Assembly (NCBI RefSeq): GCF_900141745.1
Contig: NZ_FSRM01000001.1
Location: 3,162,001-3,226,000 of the forward strand
Source of the DNA: Paraburkholderia phenazinium
Lineage (GTDB): Bacteria > Pseudomonadota > Gammaproteobacteria > Burkholderiales > Burkholderiaceae
Length of the DNA stretch: 64,000 nt
Reading direction: 5' to 3'
Part shown: positions 18,886 through 28,283 of the stretch, piece by piece
How the letters are laid out: each line of letters begins with the position of its first letter
Position numbering within the stretch: position 1 is the stretch's first letter
Position numbers and translations under genes: made by a program
The notes under the pieces: model-generated
Database searches by the model: none
Told to the model about the DNA's origin: nothing
What the model saw: only the letters and a program-made list of their open reading frames with translations

Positions 18886-19800
18886 ATGCCAGAAGCCGCC
18901 ATCGAATTCGTACAGGTCCACAAGCGCTATGGTGGTAAGACTGTCGTTGACGGCCTGTCGTTCCATGTACATCCCGGCGAGTGTTTCGGCCTGCTTGGCC
19001 CAAACGGCGCAGGCAAGACCACCACGCTGCGCATGCTGCTCGGCATCGCGGCTCCGGACGCCGGCACGATCCGCCTAGGCGGTGAACCGATTCCATCACG
19101 CGCCAGGTATGCCCGCGCGCGAGTCGGCGTAGTGCCGCAGTTCGACAACCTCGATCCGGATTTCACCGTGCGCGAAAACCTTCTGGTGTTCGGCCGCTAC
19201 TTCGGTCTGAGCGCGGCGCAAACGCGCGCCATGGTGCCGTCGCTGCTCGAATTCGCGCGGCTCGAAAGCAAGGCAGATGCGCGGGTCGGAGAGCTATCGG
19301 GTGGTATGAAGCGGCGTCTCACACTGGCCCGCGCACTCGTCAACGACCCCGACGTGCTGATCATGGATGAACCGACCACCGGGCTCGATCCGCAAGCGCG
19401 CCATCTGATCTGGGAACGCTTGCGCTCGCTGCTCGCGCGCGGCAAAACCATTCTTCTGACCACGCATTTCATGGAGGAAGCCGAGCGGCTGTGCCATCGC
19501 CTGTGCGTGATCGAAGAAGGACGCAAGATCGCGGAAGGCGCACCGAATGAATTGATCGTTTCGGAAATTGGCTGCGATGTGATCGAAATCTATGGACCGG
19601 ACCCTGTCGCGTTGCGCGACGAACTGGCGCCGCTTGCCGAACGTACGGAGATCAGCGGCGAGACGCTGTTCTGCTATGTCACCGACGCGGAGCCGGTACA
19701 TGCCCGCCTCAAGCAGCGCGCGGATCTGCGCTATCTGCACCGGCCAGCCAATCTCGAAGATGTGTTTCTGCGGCTCACAGGCCGTGAAATGCAGGACTGA
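18886..19800 (+). CDS. NodI-like ABC transporter ATP-binding protein
   Basis: 304 aa. Walker [15 protein letters not shown], signature [16 protein letters not shown], Walker [13 protein letters not shown], and a C-terminal extension ending [14 protein letters not shown]. These features are shared with NodI/DrrA-type exporters. It pairs with the ABC-2 permease that begins 87 bp downstream. In rhizobia, NodI-NodJ exports lipo-chitooligosaccharide Nod factors; homologs also occur in non-nodulating Burkholderiaceae, with no nod genes nearby here. The substrate cannot be told from sequence. Confidence 0.93.
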   Translation: MPEAAIEFVQVHKRYGGKTVVDGLSFHVHPGECFGLLGPNGAGKTTTLRMLLGIAAPDAGTIRLGGEPIPSRARYARARVGVVPQFDNLDPDFTVRENLLVFGRYFGLSAAQTRAMVPSLLEFARLESKADARVGELSGGMKRRLTLARALVNDPDVLIMDEPTTGLDPQARHLIWERLRSLLARGKTILLTTHFMEEAERLCHRLCVIEEGRKIAEGAPNELIVSEIGCDVIEIYGPDPVALRDELAPLAERTEISGETLFCYVTDAEPVHARLKQRADLRYLHRPANLEDVFLRLTGREMQD

Positions 19801-19887
19801 GCCATCAATGCACGGGCAAACAAAAACAGCCATTGCATCGACCCACGCATAGACACAAGTTTCGACTCAATCACTCACCGACCCGCC

Positions 19888-20715
19888 ATGGACGCACGCA
19901 CCTACGACACCCCCAGCCAGGCTGCGCCTGCGAGCGAACCTTTCGCGGCCCTGCCCGCGAACGCGGTCAACTGGATCGCGGTATGGCGGCGCAATTATCT
20001 GGTGTGGCGCAAGCTTGCCATTGCGTCGATGTTCGGCAACCTCGCCGATCCGATGATCTATCTGTTCGGTCTCGGCTTCGGACTCGGCCTGATGGTCGGC
20101 CACGTCGACGGCGTGTCGTATATCGCGTTTCTCGCGGCCGGCACTGTTGCATCGAGCGTGATGATGTCGGCGAGCTTCGAATCGATGTACTCGGGTTTTT
20201 CGCGCATGCACGTGCAGCGAACGTGGGAGGCGATCATGCACACGCCGCTCACGCTAGGCGATATCGTACTGGGCGAAGTGATGTGGGCCGGCAGCAAGTC
20301 GATGCTGTCCGGCGTGGCGATCATGCTGGTCGCCGGAGCGCTCGGCTATGCGAGCTTTCCGTCGATGCTGCTGGCATTGCCTGTCATCGCGCTCACCGGC
20401 CTCGCCTTCGCCAGCGTCGCGATGATCGTGACGGCGCTCGCGCCGTCGTACGATTTCTTCATGTTCTATCAGACGCTGGCGCTCACGCCGATGCTGCTGC
20501 TCTCCGGCGTGTTCTTTCCGATCGCCCAGCTGCCACCCGTCGCGCAATTCGTCACGCAGTTGCTGCCGCTCGCGCATGCGGTCGATCTGATCCGCCCTGC
20601 GATGCTTGGCCGGCCGCTCGACCACGTAGCGTTGCACGTCGCCGTACTGGCCGCCTACGTGGTGGTGCCGTTCTGTATCGCAGCCGTGCTGTTTCGTCGA
20701 CGGATGATGCGCTAA
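19888..20715 (+). CDS. NodJ-like ABC-2 family permease
   Basis: 275 aa, six hydrophobic segments. The N-terminal motif [20 protein letters not shown] and [17 protein letters not shown] closely resemble NodJ. The ABC-2 signature region ([20 protein letters not shown]) follows, then a C-terminal LFRRRMMR. It forms an inner-membrane exporter with the upstream ATPase. No outer-membrane or periplasmic partner is encoded nearby. Confidence 0.93.
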   Translation: MDARTYDTPSQAAPASEPFAALPANAVNWIAVWRRNYLVWRKLAIASMFGNLADPMIYLFGLGFGLGLMVGHVDGVSYIAFLAAGTVASSVMMSASFESMYSGFSRMHVQRTWEAIMHTPLTLGDIVLGEVMWAGSKSMLSGVAIMLVAGALGYASFPSMLLALPVIALTGLAFASVAMIVTALAPSYDFFMFYQTLALTPMLLLSGVFFPIAQLPPVAQFVTQLLPLAHAVDLIRPAMLGRPLDHVALHVAVLAAYVVVPFCIAAVLFRRRMMR

Positions 20716-20733
20716 GGCGCATCTCGCTCGCGC

Positions 20734-21156
20734 TCAGTCTTCGTCGTCGGTCCAGGGTATATCGACGTCGGAGATGAACGCGACCGTCGCGAACGGTCCG
20801 CCTTCCTGGCGGCCGATCTTGCCGTCCGCGCGCTGCCACTCGACGCGAAACAGCGTGCCCGGATCATCGGCAATCAGGCGAACCGTGCGCACTTCGTCGG
20901 GATCGGACTCTTCTACCGGGCCGTCGAACGACACCAGCAGTTCCTGGGGCCACAGGCCGTCGGCCGGATCGTAAATGCGATCGCCATCGGGAATCAGCGT
21001 GAAGGCGTCGACGCCGATCGTCGCCGAGGCGTCGACGATCATTTTGCCCAAGGCGCGCAACAGCGCCGTAGCGCGCGCCGAGTTCGCCTGGCGGATCGCG
21101 AGGTCCCCGCGCGTCAGCGCCTGTTCAAGCTTCGGATTTGTTTTTTGTTGGGCCAT
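20734..21156 (-). CDS. Conserved hypothetical protein, acidic C-terminus
   Basis: 140 aa, soluble, no family recognised. Residues 1-40 form a helical region (MAQQKTNPKLEQALTRGDLAI) and the rest appears beta-rich, with many Asp/Glu and a terminal WTDDED. The start at 21156 is preceded by CAGGAAA; the longer frame upstream lacks coding character. Convergent with the NodJ-like gene, 18 bp apart. Cytoplasmic location is inferred from the lack of a signal or membrane segment. Confidence 0.75.
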   Translation of the reverse strand: MAQQKTNPKLEQALTRGDLAIRQANSARATALLRALGKMIVDASATIGVDAFTLIPDGDRIYDPADGLWPQELLVSFDGPVEESDPDEVRTVRLIADDPGTLFRVEWQRADGKIGRQEGGPFATVAFISDVDIPWTDDED

Positions 21157-21405
21157 TCGATTTCCTGATTGCAATTGCTCGAGTGTATGCGGCGGGTCGC
21201 CTGCGCACCGGTGACAAAGGTGCACGCCGCTTGTGCTTCGCTTATTGTTTTTTGGGCTGAAAATCGTACCACTAGTCGGCATCGCCATGACATCCAGGCC
21301 ATCGCGCATTCGATCCCGGCACCTCCAGTTCCTCAGTTTAGGTCGTGATTCGACAACTGGCAGCGGGATTTGTCGGCCGCAATGGGGGCGAGCGCCCGCT
21401 CGCGC

Positions 21406-22464
21406 TCAGAATCCGAGCGCGACAGCCAGTCCACCCGCCAGCAAGCCAAACAGCACCACCGAAACGGCCACCACCGTCAGCAGACGCGGCCGGAACGAGC
21501 GTGCCAGCATCGCCAGCGAAGGGACGCTGATGGGCGGCAGGGTCATCAGCAGCGCACCTGCGGGGCCGACGCCCATGCCTAGCGAGAGCATCGCCTGAAT
21601 GATCGGCACCTCGCCCGCGGTGGGGATCACGAACAGCATGCCGGCGACCGCCAGCGCGAGGATCCAGCCAAACTGGTTGCCGATCTCCGGGCCGACGTGC
21701 GGAAAGAGCCAGGCGCGCGCTGCACCGAGCAGCAGGATCAGGACGATATATTCGGGGATCAGGCGCACGGCCATGCGGGCAAACAGGCTGAGCCAGCGCA
21801 CGAAGGGATTGCCTCGCTGCTGCTCCTGCGATGCAGCCAGTTGCGCCAGTTGCCCGTCGGCCGCGGCGGCCTCTTGTGGCGTCACGAGCCGGTTCACCAG
21901 ATAGCCGAGGCCGAACACCATCAGTACGCCCAGTACGAGACGCAGAGCCGCCCAGTTCCAGCCAAGCACGAAACCCATGAAGACAAGCGTGGCCGGATTG
22001 AGCACCGAATTGCCGAGCCAGAAGGCGATGGCGCCGCCGGGCGAGGCCTGGCGCTGCCGCAAGCCGACCACCACCGGCGCCGCGCAGCAGGTGCACATCA
22101 TGCCGGGGATGGCCAGCAGGCCGCCCGCCGCCACACTGCCGAAGCTGGTCTTGCCGAGCACGCGGGCGATCCATTGCACCGGCAAGAGCACCTGCACGGC
22201 CGAGCCGAGCACGAGGCCGAGCACCATCGCCTGCCAGATCGCCTTGCCGTAGGCGAGCGCGTAGCCGAGTGCCGCCGCCAGCGACGGCGCGGGCGGACTG
22301 GCGTCCGTACCCATCAGGATGGATTTGCCGATCGAATGCGTCTCCGCGGCCGTGAAGGCGCGGTGATAGTACGGAAACCACTTCACATAAAAGAGCCCGG
22401 CGACGGCGACCAGCAGAAAAATCAGCCATCCTGAGGCGGGTTGGGTTGAGCGTGTGGTGTTCAT
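21406..22464 (-). CDS. YraQ/ArsP-type (DUF318) permease
   Basis: 352 aa, about eight to ten membrane segments. The family hallmark GMMCTCCAAPVVVGLRQR, with a vicinal Cys-Cys pair inside a membrane helix, is present, as is the repeated-half motif IPTAGEVPIIQAML. Family members include ArsP, which exports trivalent organoarsenicals; other substrates are largely unknown. The gene stands alone between convergent or unrelated neighbours, with no arsR or other metal gene adjacent, so arsenic specificity is not supported here. Confidence 0.85.
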   Translation of the reverse strand: MNTTRSTQPASGWLIFLLVAVAGLFYVKWFPYYHRAFTAAETHSIGKSILMGTDASPPAPSLAAALGYALAYGKAIWQAMVLGLVLGSAVQVLLPVQWIARVLGKTSFGSVAAGGLLAIPGMMCTCCAAPVVVGLRQRQASPGGAIAFWLGNSVLNPATLVFMGFVLGWNWAALRLVLGVLMVFGLGYLVNRLVTPQEAAAADGQLAQLAASQEQQRGNPFVRWLSLFARMAVRLIPEYIVLILLLGAARAWLFPHVGPEIGNQFGWILALAVAGMLFVIPTAGEVPIIQAMLSLGMGVGPAGALLMTLPPISVPSLAMLARSFRPRLLTVVAVSVVLFGLLAGGLAVALGF

Positions 22465-22528
22465 TGTTATCGTTTGTTTGGGTTTGAACCGGAAACTGGG
22501 CTACCTGGGTTTAAACTGGAAACTCGGG

Positions 22529-23770
22529 CTAGCCGGGTTTGATGGCCACAGGACGCGGCGTAGCGCCATTCGTCGAAGCGCTTGCTGACGATGCCGCCGA
22601 CGTGGCAGAGACCGCTGAGGCGGCCTGAACAACCGCCTCAGCGCCCTGCTGCGCGCCCGCGAGCGCCTTTCCCTCCGTCGCGGCCAGTTTCGCCAGCAAC
22701 GCCGTTGCCTGTCCGACGCTGTCGGCCGCGTTTGGCCTGAAGCTGAAGTGCAGCGCCTCGCCGAGGCGCTTGAAATGCTGCCGGCTGCTACGTTGATAAG
22801 CAGGATCGTAGTGCCGTTCGATCAGTTCCCCGAACAGCTCGGCGCGTGTGGCTGCAATATCCGCGCGGTCTACGCCTTCCATGGCAGGCGTGCTGCCCGC
22901 GTCGATCAACTGCTGCCAGTGCCTGACCTGCTCGCGACTATGCAAGCCAATCAGTCGTTCGAGCTGATGCTTGAACGATGCCGGGTCGTCGAACAGATGC
23001 GCATAGTCCTGCAGCAAAAACGTGATGCGGTCGTCATGCGTAGTGTCGACTTCCACACAGGCGCCGCGATGAAAACGCTCGAACAGCGCTTGAGGCAGCG
23101 TGATCGTGCCGATGCGCCGGCTTTCCGCTTCGACGAACACTGGCCGGCGCACGTCGAAGCCCGACAGCACGCCGATCAGCGCGGTATCGAAGCCCTTTTG
23201 CGCGGGCTGCGGCTGATCGGGCAACGCGCCGAGCAACGAGCCGCGATGACACGCAAGCGCTTCCAGATCGAGCACCTGCGCGCCGGCTGCGTGCAGTGCC
23301 TGAAGCAGCCGCGTCTTGCCGCTACCGGTATGGCCGGTCAGGACGACGTACTCGAACTGCTCCGGCAAGCTCGCGAGCGCCGCGACCACCGAGCCGCGAT
23401 AGGCCTTGTAGCCGCCGTCGAGCTGACGCGCCTGCCAGCCGATCAGGTTGAACCAGGTCGTCATCGAGCCGGAGCGTTTGCCGCCGCGCCAGCAATAGAT
23501 CAGCGGGCGCCAGTTGCGCGGACGCTCGGCAAAGGTCGTCTCGAGATGCGCCGCGATATTGCGCGCGACCATTGCCGCGCCGACGCGAGTGGCCTCGAAC
23601 GGCGAGACCTGCTTGTACATCGTGCCGACGATCACGCGCTCCTCGTTGCTCAGCACCGGCGCGTTGATCGCACCCGGGATGTGGTCTTCGGCAAACTCGA
23701 GCGGCGTGCGAACGTCCACGATCTCATCGAATCGCGCCAGTTGATCGAGCGGAACAAGCAGATTTTTCAA
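22529..23770 (-). CDS. mnmH: tRNA 2-selenouridine/geranyl-2-thiouridine synthase
   Basis: About 413 aa from a proposed TTG at 23770 (reading MKNLLVPLDQLARFDEIVDV); no ATG fits the family N-terminus. An N-terminal rhodanese domain carries the catalytic cysteine in YCWRGGKRSGS, and a C-terminal P-loop domain carries TGHTGSGKTRLL. The enzyme replaces sulfur by selenium at the wobble uridine of some tRNAs. An Ala/Ser-rich tail of about 50 residues extends beyond the usual family length. Longer in-frame starts run under the divergent M20 peptidase gene and are unlikely. selD is not in the window. Confidence 0.9.
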   Translation of the reverse strand: MKNLLVPLDQLARFDEIVDVRTPLEFAEDHIPGAINAPVLSNEERVIVGTMYKQVSPFEATRVGAAMVARNIAAHLETTFAERPRNWRPLIYCWRGGKRSGSMTTWFNLIGWQARQLDGGYKAYRGSVVAALASLPEQFEYVVLTGHTGSGKTRLLQALHAAGAQVLDLEALACHRGSLLGALPDQPQPAQKGFDTALIGVLSGFDVRRPVFVEAESRRIGTITLPQALFERFHRGACVEVDTTHDDRITFLLQDYAHLFDDPASFKHQLERLIGLHSREQVRHWQQLIDAGSTPAMEGVDRADIAATRAELFGELIERHYDPAYQRSSRQHFKRLGEALHFSFRPNAADSVGQATALLAKLAATEGKALAGAQQGAEAVVQAASAVSATSAASSASASTNGATPRPVAIKPG

Positions 23771-24026
23771 TTGAACGACGCGTGAAGAGGGGCCGAATTC
23801 GAATGAAATAGCCGGAATGGCGGCAATCGGCAAGCCAGAATTATCGCATGGGGTGGACGGGCGGCGGCAGGGACGCCTTGAGCGCTGCAATCGGGCAATC
23901 TCGTCAAACGCCCCGGGCTTTGCCATTTCGGCAACGCAAGCTTCTAAAGACAATGATTGTGACAAAACAGGCACCCTCCTAGAATCGATCGCACCCCTGC
24001 CCTCTATCGCCCCACCGGAGACGACC

Positions 24027-25427
24027 GTGACCCGCGACCAGGCTATCCAGCACGCAACCCACCACTTCGATTCGGGCGCGTTTCTCGCCGACCTCAATCG
24101 CCGCGTCGGCTTTCGCACCGAGAGCCAGGAGCCTGAACGTGCTGCCACCCTGCTCGCCTATCTGACCGGCGAGATCGTCCCGGAGGCTGAGCGCCTCGGC
24201 TTCGAAACGCGCATCTTCGACAACCCGGTGGCTGGCGCCGGCCCGCTCCTGATCGCCACGCGGCACGAAGGCGACGACCTGCCGACCGTGCTGATCTACG
24301 GCCACGGCGACGTGGTCCGCGGCTACGACGACCAGTGGCGCGAGTCGTTGACGCCATGGACCGTGAAGGTCGAGGGCGAGCGCTGGTACGGCCGCGGCAC
24401 CGCCGACAACAAAGGCCAGCACAGCATCAATCTGGCGGCGCTCGCCAGCGTGCTCGACGCACGCGACGGCAAGCTCGGCTTCAATGCCAAACTGCTGATC
24501 GAGATGGGCGAGGAAACCGGCTCGCCGGGACTCGACGCCTTCTGTCACACGCACAAGGAAGCGCTCGGCGCGGACGTGCTGATCGCCTCGGACGGCCCGC
24601 GCCTCGCGGCGCGGCGCCCCACGGTCTTTCTCGGCTCGCGCGGCTCGATCAATTTCCGGCTGGAGTTGAACCTGCGCGAGGGTGCGCATCACTCGGGCAA
24701 CTGGGGCGGGCTGCTCCGCAATCCCGCCACGGTCCTTGCCAATGCGCTGGCAAGCCTTGTGGACGCACGCGGCGTGATCGCCGTCGAAGGCCTGCGACCG
24801 CCGCCGATTCCGGACGCGGTACGCCGCGCGCTCGCCGATATCAGCGTAGGCGGCGGTCCGGGCGACCCCGCCGTCGACAACAACTGGGGCGAGCCCGGCC
24901 TCACCCCGCCGGAACGCGTGTTCGGCTGGAACAGCTTCGAAGTGCTGGCGCTCAAGGCCGGCAATCCCGAGAATCCAGTCAATGCGATTCCCGCGTCCGC
25001 CTTTGCGTATTGCCAGTTGCGCTTCGTGGTGGGCACCGACTGGCAGAACCTCGCTGGGTATCTGCGCACCCATCTCGATGCACACGGCTTTCCGATGGTC
25101 GAGATCAAAGTCGAGCGCGGCGCGCCGGCCACGCGACTCGATCCTGACGACCCGTGGGTCACGTGGGCCATCGCATCGCTCGAACGCACTACCGGCAAAA
25201 AGACGGCGGTCCTGCCGAACCTCGGTGGCACGTTGCCCAATGAGGTGTTCGCCGACACGCTAGGCCTGCCGACCATCTGGGTGCCGCACTCATATCCGGC
25301 CTGCTCGCAGCATGCGCCGAACGAGCATCTGCTCGGACCGGTGGCGCGTGAAGGACTGCAGATCATGGCGGGGCTGTTCTGGGACCTCGGCGAGAACGCA
25401 CCCAAGGTGCCGGCAGCGAGCGCCTGA
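24027..25427 (+). CDS. M20-family metallopeptidase/deacylase
   Basis: 466 aa from a GTG preceded by GGAGA. Di-zinc catalytic motifs of the M20 family are visible: LIYGHGDVV (first His and Asp), GRGTADNKGQHSIN (bridging Asp), EMGEETGSPGLD (Glu pair), and the C-terminal HSYPACSQHAPNEH (last His). Between them lies the lid/dimerisation domain. Likely cytoplasmic cleavage of dipeptides or N-acyl amino acids; the exact substrate is unknown. It is divergent from mnmH and has an intrinsic terminator downstream. Confidence 0.92.
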   Translation: MTRDQAIQHATHHFDSGAFLADLNRRVGFRTESQEPERAATLLAYLTGEIVPEAERLGFETRIFDNPVAGAGPLLIATRHEGDDLPTVLIYGHGDVVRGYDDQWRESLTPWTVKVEGERWYGRGTADNKGQHSINLAALASVLDARDGKLGFNAKLLIEMGEETGSPGLDAFCHTHKEALGADVLIASDGPRLAARRPTVFLGSRGSINFRLELNLREGAHHSGNWGGLLRNPATVLANALASLVDARGVIAVEGLRPPPIPDAVRRALADISVGGGPGDPAVDNNWGEPGLTPPERVFGWNSFEVLALKAGNPENPVNAIPASAFAYCQLRFVVGTDWQNLAGYLRTHLDAHGFPMVEIKVERGAPATRLDPDDPWVTWAIASLERTTGKKTAVLPNLGGTLPNEVFADTLGLPTIWVPHSYPACSQHAPNEHLLGPVAREGLQIMAGLFWDLGENAPKVPAASA

Positions 25428-25515
25428 GACCAGCACTTGCCGAGTCGACGCGAGGACCGCGCCAGGACGGCGCCACGACAATGCCACGCAGCACGCAGCA
25501 CGCCACAATAAACAA

Positions 25516-25554
25516 CGGGCCCGCTTGCATACGCAACCGGGCCCGCTTCTTTTC
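25516..25554 (+). terminator. Intrinsic terminator after the M20 peptidase
   Basis: Outer 8-bp arms CGGGCCCG (25516-25523 and 25538-25545) plus an inner TTGC/GCAA pair, followed by CTTCTTTT. It stops the rightward peptidase transcript before the convergent aldo-keto reductase gene. Confidence 0.75.
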
Positions 25555-25564
25555 CTACCGCAAC

Positions 25565-26617
25565 TTACGGCGCAGGATTCGGCTGCCGCTCGTGCAATGC
25601 GTCGATTTCAGCCAGCACTTCCGGCGAGAGCTTCACGTCCACGCTCGCGATATTCTCCTTCAACTGCTCGAGCGAGGTCGCGCCGATCAGATTGCTCGTC
25701 ACGAAAGGCCGGCTATTGACGAACGCCAGCGCGAACTGCGCGGGCGACAGGCCATGCTGTTTCGCGAGTTCGACGTAACGGCTGGTCGCCTGCACGGCTT
25801 GCGGCTTGCTATAGCGCTGGAAGCGTTCGAACAGCGTGATGCGGGCACCCGCCGGACGCGCTCCACCTTCGTACTTGCCTGAGAGCCAGCCGAAGGCAAG
25901 CGGTGAATACGCCAGCAGACCAACGCCATCGCGATGCGTGAACTCGGACAGCCCGGCTTCGAACGTGCGGTTCAGCAGGCTGTACGGATTCTGGATGCTG
26001 ACAATGCGCGGCAAGCCGAGCTTCTCGGACGCGTGCAGGAACTGCGCGACGCCCCAGGGCGTTTCGTTCGACACACCGATATGCCGCACCTTGCCTTCCT
26101 TGACGAACTCAGCGAGCACCGACAAGGTTTCTTCGATCGGCACCGTATAGGCATCTTCAACCCACGGATACGCGCTACGGCCGAAGGTCATCGTGCTGCG
26201 ATCGGGCCAGTGCAACTGGTACAGATCGACGTATTCGGTTTGCAGGCGCTTGAGACTGTCGTTGAGTGCCTCAGTCAGATTCTTGCGGTCGAACTGATTA
26301 CCCTCGCCGCGAATATGGCGTGGATTATGCGGCTGACGCGCCGGGCCGGCGATCTTGGTCGCGAGTACGATTTTTTCGCGCGCGCTGCGATGCTGCGCGA
26401 GCCAGGTGCCGATACAGCGTTCGGTCGCGCCCTGGGTCTCCGGACGCGGCGGCACCGGGTACATTTCGGCGGCATCGACCAGCGTAACGCCGTGGTCGAG
26501 TGCATAGTCGATCTGCTCGTGCGCTTCGCGCTCGCTGTTCTGCTCGCCCCAGGTCATGGTGCCGAGACCGATCAGGCTGACCTCGATGTCGGAGTTGCCT
26601 AGTCTGCGGTATTCCAT
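25565..26617 (-). CDS. NADP(H)-dependent aldo-keto reductase (Tas-like)
   Basis: 350 aa TIM-barrel. The N-terminus MEYRRLGNSDIEVSLIGLGT and the active-site tetrad elements (Asp in TLVDAAEMYP, with Tyr two residues from Met; Lys in VLATKIAG; His in YQLHWPDRS) are visible. It resembles E. coli Tas, an aldo-keto reductase of unclear physiological role. The NADPH-binding C-terminal region includes NLIGATSLEQLKENI. Single-gene unit, convergent with the peptidase. Confidence 0.93.
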   Translation of the reverse strand: MEYRRLGNSDIEVSLIGLGTMTWGEQNSEREAHEQIDYALDHGVTLVDAAEMYPVPPRPETQGATERCIGTWLAQHRSAREKIVLATKIAGPARQPHNPRHIRGEGNQFDRKNLTEALNDSLKRLQTEYVDLYQLHWPDRSTMTFGRSAYPWVEDAYTVPIEETLSVLAEFVKEGKVRHIGVSNETPWGVAQFLHASEKLGLPRIVSIQNPYSLLNRTFEAGLSEFTHRDGVGLLAYSPLAFGWLSGKYEGGARPAGARITLFERFQRYSKPQAVQATSRYVELAKQHGLSPAQFALAFVNSRPFVTSNLIGATSLEQLKENIASVDVKLSPEVLAEIDALHERQPNPAP

Positions 26618-26743
26618 CGAACTGTTCCTGTTGGTTGGTTGATTGTACGAAAGGCCACGAAGTTACCATGCCGGCAGAATGCTTGCAGCGCAGCTAAAAT
26701 GCAGGCCTCACGTCACTCCGGTAAGCTCACCTCAACCCTCGCG

Positions 26744-26956
26744 ATGAATCCAGAACACCTCGAATTGCTGGTCACTCGCGTCATGCCTTTCGGAAAATAT
26801 AAAGGCAGATTGATTGCGGATTTGCCGGGTCACTATTTGAACTGGTTTGCGAGTCAAGGCTTCCCTCCAGGCGAAATCGGCCGCCTGTTGGCGCTTATGC
26901 ACGAGATCGATCACAACGGCCTCAAGTCGTTAATCGAACCACTACGCAAACGTTGA
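26744..26956 (+). CDS. DUF3820-family small protein
   Basis: 70 aa. The motif VMPFGKYKGRLIADLPGHYLNWFA is characteristic of DUF3820, a small domain also found fused to exonucleases and thought to bind nucleic acid. It ends with a helical Leu-rich segment and a basic tail. The start is the first ATG that gives the family N-terminus MNPEHLELLVTR. It stands alone, followed by an inverted repeat. Confidence 0.88.
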   Translation: MNPEHLELLVTRVMPFGKYKGRLIADLPGHYLNWFASQGFPPGEIGRLLALMHEIDHNGLKSLIEPLRKR

Positions 26957-26962
26957 TCGTCG

Positions 26963-27024
26963 AGCTTTCAGTTCTGCAAAATCAGTCGACAGTTTCATCA
27001 CCAAAGCAATACAGAATGAAAGCT
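26963..27024. repeat. Imperfect inverted repeat after the DUF3820 gene
   Basis: AGCTTTCAGTTCTG (26963-26976) pairs with CAGAATGAAAGCT (27012-27024) with one base missing, across a loop of about 35 bases. Possible terminator or 3' stabiliser; the downstream T-content is moderate only. Confidence 0.4.
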
Positions 27025-27143
27025 GTCGGGCGTGCTGTTTCTTCTGTAAAAAATATTAACGTTTTGCGGCTTGACCCATCGGATTCATCGCGTTGTAATC
27101 AGCACCACTGATCCGTTTCTCAGTTCAGATCCCGTTTGCTTCT

Positions 27144-27410
27144 ATGCACAATCTCAGCCTCATTCATCTGCTGGAATACATCGGTCACGACATGTCGCCC
27201 GTATGGGCCGTCATTGCATTCTTCATGTTCGGCTATGTCATCGTGGGCCTGCCTGTCCACTTCCGCCAGGGTGCTGCGTCGCGCGACGTCTGGGGCACGG
27301 CGGCCGGTGTGACAATGGCCGCGTTGTACGCCGCGTTCCTCGTGTGCGTGTACCCGATGTTGCATCATGCGTTGCATTTGCCACCGCCAGCGATCAGTGT
27401 GACGCACTAG
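27144..27410 (+). CDS. Small membrane protein, two membrane segments
   Basis: 88 aa. Hydrophobic segments at about residues 20-38 (VWAVIAFFMFGYVIVGLPV) and 52-72 (AAGVTMAALYAAFLVCVYPM), with a charged turn between them and a His-rich end (LHHALHLPPP). No family recognised and no strong ribosome-binding site seen. It lies upstream of the carbonic anhydrase gene on the same strand, 121 bp apart; a functional link is not established. Confidence 0.65.
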   Translation: MHNLSLIHLLEYIGHDMSPVWAVIAFFMFGYVIVGLPVHFRQGAASRDVWGTAAGVTMAALYAAFLVCVYPMLHHALHLPPPAISVTH

Positions 27411-27531
27411 CACTGCAACATAACCGCCCAGCTATAGGATTGACTCATTCGATCCGTCATAATCCGGTCTTGGACCCCGTAGCCAAAGGGGGACATGCTC
27501 GCGTCATGGTTCCACGCCCGGAGAAACACAC

Positions 27532-28224
27532 ATGCAGGACATCATCGAAGGCTTTCTGAAGTTCCAGCGGGAAGTGTTCCCCGCCCGCTCCGCGCTCTTC
27601 AAGCGCCTCGCCAGCAGCCAGCAACCTGGGGTGCTGTTCGTCACCTGCTCCGATAGCCGCGTGGTACCCGAACTGCTGACGCAACGCGAGCCTGGCGATA
27701 TGTTCGTGATTCGCAATGCCGGCAATATCGTGCCGTCGTATGGACCGGAACCGGGCGGCGTCTCGGCAACCGTCGAATATGCGGTGGCGGTGCTGGGCGT
27801 CAGAGACATCGTCATCTGCGGGCATTCGGACTGCGGAGCGATGACCGCCATCTCGAGCTGCATGGACCTCGATAAGCTGCCCGCCGTGGATGCGTGGTTG
27901 CGGCACGCCGATGCGGCCAAAGCCGTCAACGCCGCCCACAATCATGCGACGCCCCAGGCGCGCCTGAACGCACTGGTGCGCGATAACGTCGAGGCACAAC
28001 TCGCCAACATCAGGACCCATCCGTCGGTTGCGGTGGCGCTCTCGCAAGGGCGCCTCAACCTGCACGGCTGGGTGTATGACATCGAGCGAGGCGCAATTGA
28101 CGCTCTCGACGGTTCAGCCAACCCGCCAAAGTTCGTTTCGCTAGGCGAGCATCCCGATGTCCGCGCAGTGCGCACACGTCCCGATGACGCCGCCAAGCCG
28201 CGGCCAGCCGGTCAGGCCGGATAG
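27532..28224 (+). CDS. Beta-class carbonic anhydrase
   Basis: 230 aa. Zinc ligands and catalytic dyad are intact: [11 protein letters not shown] (Cys, Asp-Arg dyad) and GHSDCGAM (His, Cys), with the RNAGN motif between. Interconverts CO2 and bicarbonate in the cytoplasm. The start [20 protein letters not shown] fits the family. A C-terminal extension after about residue 205 is Pro/Arg-rich. Probably housekeeping supply of bicarbonate to carboxylases; no cyn genes are adjacent. Confidence 0.95.
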   Translation: MQDIIEGFLKFQREVFPARSALFKRLASSQQPGVLFVTCSDSRVVPELLTQREPGDMFVIRNAGNIVPSYGPEPGGVSATVEYAVAVLGVRDIVICGHSDCGAMTAISSCMDLDKLPAVDAWLRHADAAKAVNAAHNHATPQARLNALVRDNVEAQLANIRTHPSVAVALSQGRLNLHGWVYDIERGAIDALDGSANPPKFVSLGEHPDVRAVRTRPDDAAKPRPAGQAG

Positions 28225-28283
28225 TCGCCGGTGTTTGAGCGAAGGAAGATTGTCCGTAGGTATCCTTATCAACTCCGTTGCGC

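Noticed and set aside
18886..20715. Evidence for a symbiosis island
   Set aside because: Only NodI/NodJ-like genes are present; no nodABC, nif or transposon genes are nearby and the surroundings are core genome.
22748..23785. A 345-codon open frame opposite mnmH
   Set aside because: Antisense shadow of mnmH, whose rhodanese and P-loop motifs are intact.
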